A stretch of 46,509 nt of DNA from Parcubacteria group bacterium GW2011_GWA2_43_11 (GTDB taxonomy: Bacteria > Patescibacteriota > Minisyncoccia > Phycocordibacterales > UBA12088), in assembly GCA_000998805.1 (NCBI GenBank), contig LCFC01000001.1, positions 1-46,509 on the forward strand, written 5' to 3'. Below, one piece after another: positions 30,333 through 38,695 of the stretch. How positions within the stretch are numbered: position 1 is the first letter of the stretch; each line of letters opens with the position of its first letter. Both the position numbers and the translations under genes were made by a program. The notes beneath the pieces were generated by a model. The model was not told the origin of the DNA. It saw only the letters and a list, made by a program, of their open reading frames with translations, and ran no database searches.

Positions 30333-31040
30333 TTAACTTTCAACATTTAACTCGCGTGCTTGTTCCACCCTAAAGTCTCCTACCTGTACTCTCCGTAAGT
30401 TTTCTAGACGTGCTGGATAGCCGAGACGTCTCCCTAGTTCCTCTGCGAGCGAGCGTATGTATGTACCTGAGCCAACAGAGAATGTTACCCTGAGGTACAT
30501 ACGCTCATCTCTTTTTTCACACACTTCTACGAGGTTGGCTTCAAAAACCTCCATGTCACGTACAGGTGGTACAGGATGCTCACCTCGACGAGCTTTTTTA
30601 TAGAACTCTTCACCACCTTTCTTCATAGCTGAGTAAATAGACACAGGGAGACGTAAGACACCCTGCATCTCGTGTAATTCTTTTTTTACAATCGTAGTGT
30701 CTAGTTCATCTACCACACAGGATTCAAGTACCTTACCTTCCTTATCACTTGTCGTCGTTCGTTCACCAACACATATTTCAGATTCATATATTTTAGGAAG
30801 CATTTGGTACGCATGGAGGAGTTTTGTACCTGCTTCCACACCTAGTATCATGAGACCACTTGCAAGCGGATCGAGCGTACCTGCGTGACCAATTTTCTTC
30901 ACTTTAAGCTCTTTTCGAAGACTACGTACGACGTCAAAGGAAGTAATCCCGAGTGGTTTATCTATGAGGATTATACCTTGTGGAATTTCAGGCATGTTGA
31001 ATGTGGATATGTCATATACTACCGTAGAGTTTGTTTCCAT
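30333..31040 (-). CDS. truB: tRNA pseudouridine(55) synthase TruB
   Basis: GIILIDKPLGITSFDVVRSLRKELKVKKIGHAGTLDPLASGLMILGVEAGTKLL, SGTYIRSLAEELGRRLG. Confidence 0.95.
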   Translation of the reverse strand: METNSTVVYDISTFNMPEIPQGIILIDKPLGITSFDVVRSLRKELKVKKIGHAGTLDPLASGLMILGVEAGTKLLHAYQMLPKIYESEICVGERTTTSDKEGKVLESCVVDELDTTIVKKELHEMQGVLRLPVSIYSAMKKGGEEFYKKARRGEHPVPPVRDMEVFEANLVEVCEKRDERMYLRVTFSVGSGTYIRSLAEELGRRLGYPARLENLRRVQVGDFRVEQARELNVES

Positions 31041-31070
31041 GCTAAGTCTAAAAATATAAAAACTCAACTC

Positions 31071-31100
31071 CAAACAAATGACGTTTGGAGTTGTTTTTTA
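31071..31100. terminator. Bidirectional hairpin terminator
   Basis: CAACTCCAAAC-aaatgac-GTTTGGAGTTG with flanking A/T tracts. Confidence 0.7.
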
Positions 31101-31120
31101 CAAGACTATGTCCAATTGCT

Positions 31121-31555
31121 TCATTTTTTGAAACAGTATACCAGTGTTGCCACAAATAACCCTAACAGGAGTCCTTTTACCGCAGTTCCCCAGTTGGTTT
31201 TTTGTCGAAAATCAGCAAGAAAATGTACAACATATTTACATACTTCTTTAAACATGTCGTCGCTCCATGGAATCCACTTTCTGATTATTCCATGACTCTC
31301 TTTGATAGCGAGGTATACTGTATCAGATTTTAAGGGAGCTGATGTCATCATGACAAGTGTATCCTTTTCACCACCTCTATTTTTGTAGCTCACCATGACG
31401 GCTTCGACGAGCAAACCGTTTCCCAAGGGAGATTCAATAACTTCTCTGTGTATGCGGAGACGGCGTTCATTGCCAAGTAGTTCTATGAAAATTTGTTCAA
31501 CGTAGTCGCAATATTTTTTTGAATAAAATGCTTTATGTTTTGCCCTGATAGTCAT
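31121..31555 (-). CDS. Hypothetical protein, paralog A, C-terminal TM
   Basis: AGGAGGCGATGCA RBS, start MTIRAKHKAF; shares VIESPL..G..VEA.VV / TSAP.KSD.V / FLADF with 31821..32207. Confidence 0.7.
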   Translation of the reverse strand: MTIRAKHKAFYSKKYCDYVEQIFIELLGNERRLRIHREVIESPLGNGLLVEAVMVSYKNRGGEKDTLVMMTSAPLKSDTVYLAIKESHGIIRKWIPWSDDMFKEVCKYVVHFLADFRQKTNWGTAVKGLLLGLFVATLVYCFKK

Positions 31556-31598
31556 TGCATCGCCTCCTATGTGATTGGTGAGAGTTGTATAATCTACT

Positions 31599-31652
31599 AG
31601 CAACGTATCAGTAAATGACAAGATAGCAAGTGAATTGTTCACCTATCAGCCT
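31599..31652 (-). promoter_or_regulatory. Duplicated upstream regulatory block, copy 1
   Basis: 54-bp block, 49/54 identical to 32238..32291; contains perfect dyad GTGAA-CAA-TTCAC. Confidence 0.65.
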
Positions 31653-31820
31653 ACGACGTCTTTCAAACGTACACCCCAGCTACGCTGGGGGTTTATAGGT
31701 ACTATACAATCCCGAGCATACGATGCTCGGGATTGTTATCGAGAGTGCGAAGCTGAGAGTACAAAGGTTTCGTCCGTGTTTTTAGTTACTCCTCTGGGTA
31801 ACAGAGCACGGATTCTTTCA

Positions 31821-32207
31821 CTACGAAATTGCTTTGCGTTTTTTGAAATCTGCAAGAAATTGTATGACATAATCTCCGAACTCTCGAAGTACCATTTTGC
31901 CATAAGGGATCATTTTTTCGACTAACCTCTTCTGATCTTCTTCTATGGTGATGTGTACAAAGTCAGATTTAAATGGTGCTGATGTTGTAATAATAAAAGC
32001 CTTTCCTTTTACAGACTGAGAGTTACTCATGACACAGGTCACCACGATTGCTTCAACAAATGAACCGTCGCGTAAAGGTGATTCAATGACAGTTCTCACT
32101 ATATGAAGCTCTTCTCCCCCATACATTAAAAGTGTTTTGAAATGCTCTTCCGCATGCTTAAGGAATAATTCTACAATGAACAACTTATCATTTCCTGACA
32201 TTCCCAT
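31821..32207 (-). CDS. Hypothetical protein, paralog B
   Basis: AAAGGAGGTGTCGAA RBS; alignable to 31121..31555 across most of its length. Confidence 0.7.
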   Translation of the reverse strand: MGMSGNDKLFIVELFLKHAEEHFKTLLMYGGEELHIVRTVIESPLRDGSFVEAIVVTCVMSNSQSVKGKAFIITTSAPFKSDFVHITIEEDQKRLVEKMIPYGKMVLREFGDYVIQFLADFKKRKAIS

Positions 32208-32237
32208 TTCGACACCTCCTTTTAGGTATATTCTATT

Positions 32238-32291
32238 AGCAATGTAACAGTAAGTAACAAGATAGCAAGCGAATTGTTCACCTATCAGCCT
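32238..32291 (-). promoter_or_regulatory. Duplicated upstream regulatory block, copy 2
   Basis: 49/54 identical to 31599..31652, dyad GTGAA-CAA-TTCGC. Confidence 0.65.
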
Positions 32292-32317
32292 TTATAAAAA
32301 TATGTACAAATGAAATG

Positions 32318-32339
32318 CCGCCTTGAAGGGCGGCATAGA
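32318..32339 (-). terminator. Hairpin terminator of the 32360 gene
   Basis: ATGCCGCC-ttgaa-GGGCGGCAT. Confidence 0.55.
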
Positions 32340-32359
32340 GGTGTTTTTGAGTCGAGGAT

Positions 32360-32920
32360 TTAACAGGAAACGTACTGGTATATCCCTTCCCCAGTGATGT
32401 GAATGTTGTTGGGGAACTTTATGTCAGGGTCGTCAGCAAGAATCCTTTTAATTTTTTCCAATGAATGATCAACAACAGAGTACGGTTTATTGCCGCAACA
32501 TTTTTCTGGAACCCCAAACACCTTCGCATGATATGAGTGCGCTGTCCCGTCGGGTGCCTTAAGAGGGTTTACAACCACAGTAATTTTTCTTTCCCTGTTT
32601 TTTTGTACTGGTATAAAGGTTTCTTTTTCACCAGTGTCAATTTTTACCCCAGCAGGTAAATTAACCTTTTTATGTCCTACTATTGCTTGGTACAGGTCGC
32701 TACCGTTAGCTTCCTGTATAACGCACAGTAATTCTGTAGAACCATCTTTCTTAATCTTGCAAACGGTCGCACGTTTTCCTGTCTTGTTTGGACGACCAGC
32801 ACATTTCGCTGGTGCTCGTTTTTTTCTTGGCGTAGACATGATAATCAACGTCCCGGGTCCGCGTTCGGCATACTTAGCTGCAAATTCATCTAACCTCTCA
32901 ACAATCGGAGTACCTTCCAT
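32360..32920 (-). CDS. Hypothetical protein, Lys/Arg-rich N-terminal half
   Basis: 186-aa ORF with GGGAGGTTCAA upstream (RBS). Confidence 0.6.
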   Translation of the reverse strand: MEGTPIVERLDEFAAKYAERGPGTLIIMSTPRKKRAPAKCAGRPNKTGKRATVCKIKKDGSTELLCVIQEANGSDLYQAIVGHKKVNLPAGVKIDTGEKETFIPVQKNRERKITVVVNPLKAPDGTAHSYHAKVFGVPEKCCGNKPYSVVDHSLEKIKRILADDPDIKFPNNIHITGEGIYQYVSC

Positions 32921-33425
32921 TTGAACCTCCCGTTAAAATTGGCTACTTTGGGAAAAACACATGTACTATTACTTCTAATAGAATTTGTATTTTGTACCCA
33001 CTCAAAAAACTGAACAAATGTTTAATCTATGTAGATAGTACAGATTCATCCAAAAATTACAAATTATTTTTCAAGTGTTTTAAAGTTTTTTTAAATACAG
33101 CCTTAGAGGCACGAATTGATATTCGCGAGTTTTCTTACTTCAGCAAGTTACTGGGAGGAACGCAAGGCCTTGTGTAAAAAGCTTTTCAAAAGAGCCATAT
33201 TATTGTAGAATCATGCTTGCTACCTAAATGTGTAGGTAACAATACGGGCTTGCCCGCCGTAGCTTTAGTGAAGGAGGGCCCCACCTCGCCCGCAGTAGCA
33301 GAGCACCGCGAAGGCGGGTCGTCTTCCTCCCGCGGGAGGAAACGGTTAGGTATTTGGTTTTGAAATGTGTCTATGAGGGAGTAAACTCACGAACACATTT
33401 CAGGGTCAAGCCCTGAAAAATAATA

Positions 33426-33497
33426 GGCCCCATCGTCTAACGGTTAGGACATCAGGTTTTCATCCTGGAAATCGGAGTTCGATTCTCCGTGGGGTCA
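33426..33497 (+). tRNA. tRNA-Glu (anticodon TTC)
   Basis: GGCCCCA acceptor / TGGGGTC, discriminator A, anticodon loop TTTTCAT, T-arm CGGAGTTCGATTCTCCG; no encoded CCA. Confidence 0.95.
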
Positions 33498-33587
33498 CAG
33501 TTGACAAAACAGAAAAACATTGTTTTATTAAAAACAATGTTTTTCTGTTTTAGCGCACAAACTGTTTTGTGCGCGGGTCAACTGTGA
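33495..33587. repeat. Y-shaped inverted-repeat element overlapping the tRNA-Glu 3' end
   Basis: Outer TCACAGTTGAC / GTCAACTGTGA (11 bp); inner perfect 21-bp hairpin AAAACAGAAAAACATTGTTTT-atta-...; inner 9-bp hairpin GCGCACAAA / TTTGTGCGC. Confidence 0.75.
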
Positions 33588-33802
33588 AGGCGGAGATATA
33601 ATTTCTTCGCATTTCCTAGCGAAGAAATTAGTCGAGCCTAGGTCGAAGAGCACTTAGTATTTTGGAAACGAAGTGAACCAAAATACTTAGTGACTCATGA
33701 CCACATCATATAACTTAGAATGCGAAGCATACAACTTGCCCACCTCTATAAAAACAAGGAGTGGAGCGACTATGTTTTTAAGAGAAGGGTAATTCTCCGT
33801 GG

Positions 33803-34465
33803 TCACCGCTTAGATTTGATATCCAAGAAAGCTAAATTAAGGTAAATCTCTTGAAACATTTCTATGGTGTCTTTTCTTACTGTTGTCTCAAGTCTATCTA
33901 TAAAAAAATTAATATTTGAAATTATTTTCTTAAAATCTTCAATTTGTTTCATGTAAGATTCTTCGTTTAGTTTGGATTTTAGAGGTGATTGGTTTTTGTG
34001 TTGCCCAGAAGAAATTTCATTAACAGGATGTCCGTGTACAATCATATTACGAATGTTATTAAAATTTTTGATTAACCCAGTTATCTCATTTACTTTTTTT
34101 CGATTGATACTTAAATTTTCTCCATTCTTGAGTGTAAACTTATTTTCGTTTAAAAAAATGATAATTTTATCCGAAAAGTTTATTTTGTCGATTTCCATAC
34201 CCCCTTTTAAAAAGTCATAATTGGTAAAACACTTATAGTAATTTCTAAAAAAAGTATTAATACCAACCTCAAGAACAAAATGTAAGTTTAACAGAAATTC
34301 TAATATGTCTGCTTCTTCATGCTTTTCCATTTTTAAAAACTCAATACACTTGTTTTTTCTTGAAGTGAAGAAGTAATTCGATTCAGTTTTTATAGTTGGA
34401 TTGTTTACAGTAAAAACCATTTCTAATGGTTGAACTTTAATAACTACGTCCTTTTGTTTTTCCAT
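33803..34465 (-). CDS. HEPN-like hypothetical protein
   Basis: 220-aa mostly helical ORF with R139-NMIV-H144 (Rx4H) in FNNIRNMIVHGHP. Confidence 0.6.
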   Translation of the reverse strand: MEKQKDVVIKVQPLEMVFTVNNPTIKTESNYFFTSRKNKCIEFLKMEKHEEADILEFLLNLHFVLEVGINTFFRNYYKCFTNYDFLKGGMEIDKINFSDKIIIFLNENKFTLKNGENLSINRKKVNEITGLIKNFNNIRNMIVHGHPVNEISSGQHKNQSPLKSKLNEESYMKQIEDFKKIISNINFFIDRLETTVRKDTIEMFQEIYLNLAFLDIKSKR

Positions 34466-34789
34466 ACTAATAATTTATCATATTATAAAAAGACGCACGA
34501 GAAGTGAAAACTATTTTTTGATATATCATATAGAATTACCACTCTAATTTTAGTTTTAAAGTGATAATTCTTTTGATCAATCGGAGCTGTTTTTGTTATA
34601 TAATACACATTATGGACAGTTGCTGACCCATTTATGGGAACTGCGTCATTAGGGAAAACAGTTATCTCTAAAGGAGGAAAATTTATCGGGTATGAACTTG
34701 ACCAAACCATTTACGAGACGACCGAAAGATTTTAAGCAGTCATTAACACAGACAGGGGTAGTATGCTAGTATTACAGTATTAAGGTGTA

Positions 34790-35035
34790 ATGCATAATAC
34801 TATGAATAACAAAAATATTGCTGTGGATTCAGGTTTTGATTCTGGAGATGACAATAGATTACAGAATGCAATGCTCGAAAACCTAGAGAAAAGTTACAAA
34901 GAAAAACTTGCACTCGGTCATATGGATGAAGCAAAGCAAATACAAGAAGACATTGAAGCGCTACGTGCTCACCAAACGCACGACAGTGAGCGGGATCCGC
35001 ATGACGTAACTCCTGATGACCTTGATGTTGAGTAA
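34790..35035 (+). CDS. Small acidic hypothetical protein
   Basis: Coil-like ORF with biased composition; no recognised domain. Confidence 0.45.
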   Translation: MHNTMNNKNIAVDSGFDSGDDNRLQNAMLENLEKSYKEKLALGHMDEAKQIQEDIEALRAHQTHDSERDPHDVTPDDLDVE

Positions 35036-35090
35036 GATACGAAACCATGCATAACTTTAAATTTTAAAATTTAAAGTGTCATCGTAAACT

Positions 35091-35873
35091 ATGAAAATAT
35101 TTTTAATAACAGATATTCATCACGGAGAAGATTCGAACTACCCAAACTACCCAGTCAATAAGGGGTTAGAATATATAAATGTTTTTGGGGGACAATTTCA
35201 AAAACTGATATCGAAACTTAAACCTGAGATGGATGCCTGTGATCTTGTTGTTAATCTAGGTGACCTTATACATGACAATAGTCTTGAGAAAGATATTGAG
35301 AACTACAAGGACGCCCTAGTACTGATGTCATCAAAAACTCCTACTAAACATGTAATTGGAAATCATGATTTAAGAAATCTCACCAAGGAAACACTTGCAT
35401 CCCTCATAGGTGAAGAAAAATGCTACTACTCTTTCGATGCGGGAGGTTACCATCAGGTTGTTCTTGATGGAAACAGAACAGAGCCACGAGGTCCTAACTA
35501 TGTCAGTGAGGAACAACTAGTGTGGCTTGAAGAGGATTTAGAGAAAACGCAGTATAAAACAATACTCTACTGTCACTATCCTCTCGACAGACAGAGTATG
35601 AATGATAATTATTATTTTAGTGTAAATCCGGAACTTGCGTCTGTAAATAATAAGTATTTTGTTAGAAAGGTGTTAAACAAATCTGGGAAAGTACTCGCTG
35701 TTTTTAGTGGTCACACACATTTCTTTTGTAAACAAATAATTGACGGGATTACATACTTCACCGTTCCCTCTTTTTTGGAAAATGACGGAGAAGGTAAACC
35801 ATCAGCAAAATACGGCATTGCGACTATTGACGGTGATACTGTGTCACTGGAAATAAAGAAAATGGTTGTGTAG
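35091..35873 (+). CDS. Metallophosphoesterase (calcineurin-like)
   Basis: ITDIHHGED, VVNLGDLIHD, VIGNHD, YCHYPLD, VFSGHTHFFCKQ. Confidence 0.93.
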   Translation: MKIFLITDIHHGEDSNYPNYPVNKGLEYINVFGGQFQKLISKLKPEMDACDLVVNLGDLIHDNSLEKDIENYKDALVLMSSKTPTKHVIGNHDLRNLTKETLASLIGEEKCYYSFDAGGYHQVVLDGNRTEPRGPNYVSEEQLVWLEEDLEKTQYKTILYCHYPLDRQSMNDNYYFSVNPELASVNNKYFVRKVLNKSGKVLAVFSGHTHFFCKQIIDGITYFTVPSFLENDGEGKPSAKYGIATIDGDTVSLEIKKMVV

Positions 35874-36020
35874 GTAACACTAATAATCCTAAACCGATTC
35901 TTCAAACTTCTTTACTGAAGGTGTGCTTATGGCACTTCTCGTAAATAGCATTATTCTCTTCATGAAAACATATAGACCCCTGATTGCGGGGTCTATAATG
36001 TACGGTTATGAAATATTGTT

Positions 36021-36389
36021 TCACTCTTTACATCGGATGATAATGTCAAAACCTCCTCCGAATGATTCTCCATCTGGTCTATTGATGACACCGCCAGAAT
36101 CAACAAATTTTTCAAGATTATCAAGTTGTCCGGTAGCTTCCAAAACTCTGAAAAGTAAAGAACGTATGTGTCCTTCGTTAAAGATAAATCGTTTTGCTGG
36201 TATCATTTTTTCTTGTTCGCAGAGGCGACCTTCTATTTCCACTATCTCATTTATTGGTACTGAGACTGTTTCCGACATCATGTGAAGGTTTCTGAGATAA
36301 ATCTCGCTAAGTTCTATTTGAAATGTATCTATATTTGCAGGTAATTCAATACGGCTTGCTTCGTCAGCTCTCAATTCTTTACCATACAT
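36021..36389 (-). CDS. Hypothetical protein
   Basis: 122-aa ORF bounded by intergenic hairpins. Confidence 0.5.
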   Translation of the reverse strand: MYGKELRADEASRIELPANIDTFQIELSEIYLRNLHMMSETVSVPINEIVEIEGRLCEQEKMIPAKRFIFNEGHIRSLLFRVLEATGQLDNLEKFVDSGGVINRPDGESFGGGFDIIIRCKE

Positions 36390-36539
36390 GTCTGATCTCC
36401 AGTGTTGAATTTAGTTGAAGGAAGAGATTTCTAAGCCTTAGAATACAATAATAAAATTTATTTACAAGGTGGTGAGCATGTCCTGCTGGTATACAAAAGG
36501 TGTCGAGTCATAATGATTCCCGACACCTTACATTACTCA

Positions 36540-36857
36540 TTAACCGAGTAAGCAAACATAGCTCCGTAGCAAAGTATTGTGAAGAGTGTCTTTTCCGTCC
36601 AATTCCATACTTAAAACTTTTTGACGCCTTTTTTCTGCAACAGATCTTGCAATGCTGAAAGAGCATATTCGTGAAAATCTGTTCCAATCGTCAATCGCAT
36701 CGGTCCTCATCTCACTTAGATTAGGTAATTCAGAATCATCCAAGTACCTTGTTCCATCATTGTCAGTTATGCTGCAGGTTGCAAAAAAACCGGATAACCA
36801 GTTCTTACGCTCCCTCCCTCCTCCAAGCGTGATAAATAACATGGCTTGATTGTTCAT
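36540..36857 (-). CDS. Hypothetical protein
   Basis: GGAGGAGAAAA RBS before MNNQAML; hairpin AAGGTGTCG...CGACACCTT downstream. Confidence 0.55.
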   Translation of the reverse strand: MNNQAMLFITLGGGRERKNWLSGFFATCSITDNDGTRYLDDSELPNLSEMRTDAIDDWNRFSRICSFSIARSVAEKRRQKVLSMELDGKDTLHNTLLRSYVCLLG

Positions 36858-36927
36858 TTTTCTCCTCCACAAAAGCAGATGTTATTTTTCCCCTTCAGGC
36901 CTACGTATAGTATAGATGGTTTTTATG

Positions 36928-36955
36928 TTGACAAATCACATACTTTGTGTATAAA
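36928..36955 (+). promoter_or_regulatory. Sigma-70-type promoter
   Basis: TTGACA - 16 bp - TATAAA, about 75 bp upstream of the 37028 ORF. Confidence 0.65.
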
Positions 36956-37027
36956 TATTAACCAGTATTGGTTCGTTTTAACTTACTGTTTTGGGCTGTA
37001 CTAAACAATCCTAAAGGAGAAAACCAG

Positions 37028-37660
37028 ATGGAAAAAAAATCCGCACTCACTATCTCTACGGTAAACCCTGAAACTCAGAAGAGTGACGACCTCATCGCTA
37101 CAGCACGTGCCGCTGTGAGACACCTCAGCACTCTGTGCACGAAAGATGAGTTTGGAAGATTTACTGGTCGCTTCCAAATCCATAAATCACTTGAAGAGGC
37201 GGGTTTCCATGTAGGATTGCCTCAGTTCATCCTCTTCCTGAAGTTCATGGGCCTTGTTCGAAAGCTTACCAAGGATGGAAATGGAACCTGCTATAAGTTT
37301 CTGGTGGTTGATCCGACCTTCTTTGACCTCCTTGTTACGGAAGAAAGTGTTTCAGCTGTTTTAAAGCAAATGTACGAACGGTTAGAGGTTCAAAGGCTGT
37401 GTAACGATTATCAGAGACGAATCGCCGACCTTGAGGAGCAATTGAAACGACAACCGAGTAATGAAGAATACCTCGGTACGTTGAACGAACATCTTGCAGA
37501 GGTCATTGCCCAGGTCGAACACCTGAGTGCTGAAAACTCGGAAAAGACTGCGAAAATCTCTGAGCTTGAGGCAGAGCTGAAATGCACCACAAAAGTTGAC
37601 GCAAAGCAGGTCACAGATGAACTGATGGCTCGGTTCCGGCAGACGCAATCTAAGAACTAA
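37028..37660 (+). CDS. Hypothetical protein: N-terminal winged-helix-like region, C-terminal coiled coil
   Basis: AAAGGAGAAAACCAG RBS before MEKKSAL; coiled coil QRRIADLEEQLKRQ...LSAENSEKTAKISELEAEL; terminator AACACCACC-tactcac-GGTGGTGTT follows. Confidence 0.65.
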   Translation: MEKKSALTISTVNPETQKSDDLIATARAAVRHLSTLCTKDEFGRFTGRFQIHKSLEEAGFHVGLPQFILFLKFMGLVRKLTKDGNGTCYKFLVVDPTFFDLLVTEESVSAVLKQMYERLEVQRLCNDYQRRIADLEEQLKRQPSNEEYLGTLNEHLAEVIAQVEHLSAENSEKTAKISELEAELKCTTKVDAKQVTDELMARFRQTQSKN

Positions 37661-37764
37661 GTAAATGTGACAACCAAAACCCTTCACAACACCACCTACT
37701 CACGGTGGTGTTTCTGTTTTATGAACTATCCGCGTCATACCAATATTAAAAATGGTATAGTCTC

Positions 37765-38069
37765 TAAAAAAATCACACCCCCCAAGGCATTGGAGGGTGG
37801 TTGGATGCGGCGAGGCCGTTATGTAGCTAGTCCGTGAAAGGAGAGCCTAGTACTGGCCGTGCATCCGGGCCGGCGGCGAAGGTGTCAGAACGTATTTTGC
37901 GGTTGCGGGCGCGGGGTACTTGCCGAATAATTTTGGGTGCCACTCTGGGCGATCGTGGATTGATGGACAATGGAGTTTTTCATCGTTGCACCTGTGATTG
38001 ATTTTTTGATCTGAAATAACGTTTTTGCCTCTCACTTCTACTACAAACAACTATATTTATACGTTTCTA
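37765..38069 (-). ncRNA. Predicted structured small transcript, copy A (contains sORF)
   Basis: Promoter TTGACA(38103-38098)-16-TATAGT(38081-38076). 3' terminator CACCCTCCAA-TGCC-TTGGGGGGTG then T7. Conserved with copy B. Confidence 0.7.
37885..37983 (-). CDS. 32-codon ORF in copy A: MKNSIVHQSTIAQSGTQNYSASTPRPQPQNTF
   Basis: AGGTG SD 5 nt before ATG; peptide aligns with the copy B sORF (13 of the first 26 residues identical). Confidence 0.5.
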   Translation of the reverse strand: MKNSIVHQSTIAQSGTQNYSASTPRPQPQNTF

Positions 38070-38203
38070 ATATACACTATATTCAGTTTATTTAATTTGT
38101 CAACTACCTGAGTGGTAGCTGAAGAAATTATGTAATATACTGCAAATACACACACCACTGTACGACATACTGATTACAGTATCTATATTTCTAATTAGTA
38201 AAG

Positions 38204-38503
38204 ATGAGAAAAGTTACCGTACATGACAAAATGTAAGTCGGGTATGTATATACATGTTCTGAACCCATAGGTAAAAACTTTGACCCAGAGTTCAAACCCA
38301 TGCTGACACCGAAAGAAATGCTTGAGCTTGGTGTGTTTGATGGCGTATACATGCGTGACTGTACAAGAGAAAAGGGTGGATATACCCAGATGATCCGTGA
38401 GGATGGTTTCAGTGGTATTGTCGCTACTACATGGGGAGACGGTTACCCGATGAAGATCAAAGACAGATACGTCGATGGAAAGCTTTTTCTCGGCACCTAG
38501 CAC
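38204..38503 (+). pseudogene. Small conserved-type ORF interrupted by in-frame TAA
   Basis: Same frame reads MRKVTVHDKM*VGYVYTCSEPIGKNFDPEFKPMLTPKEMLELGVFDGVYMRD...; TAA at 38234-38236 approx.; no start codon between the stop and Met38300. Confidence 0.5.
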
Positions 38504-38695
38504 AGGTCACAAAGAATTGTTGAAGTGGAGATGTGTTTTGTAGACGCAAGCAAAGGCAAACATTACTCCATTGGGCATATGACTCAAGAGAAATTTAAAA
38601 CTTTCCAGAATACTAGTAACAATACTAGTATTCAATTAACACAATACGTAATGCTGAATGCAAAACACCGCTTGAATGCAGTGTTTTGCTAAGAG

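Noticed and set aside
32992-33177. 61-aa plus-strand ORF MYPLKKLNK...
   Set aside because: No clear RBS, low complexity, overlaps an intergenic promoter-like AT-rich region.
34483-34710. 75-aa minus-strand ORF
   Set aside because: Weak start context and no recognisable features; not supportable.
37847-38050. 67-aa minus-strand ORF from the ORF track inside copy A
   Set aside because: Different frame from the conserved sORF, no counterpart in copy B, overlaps the structured transcript.
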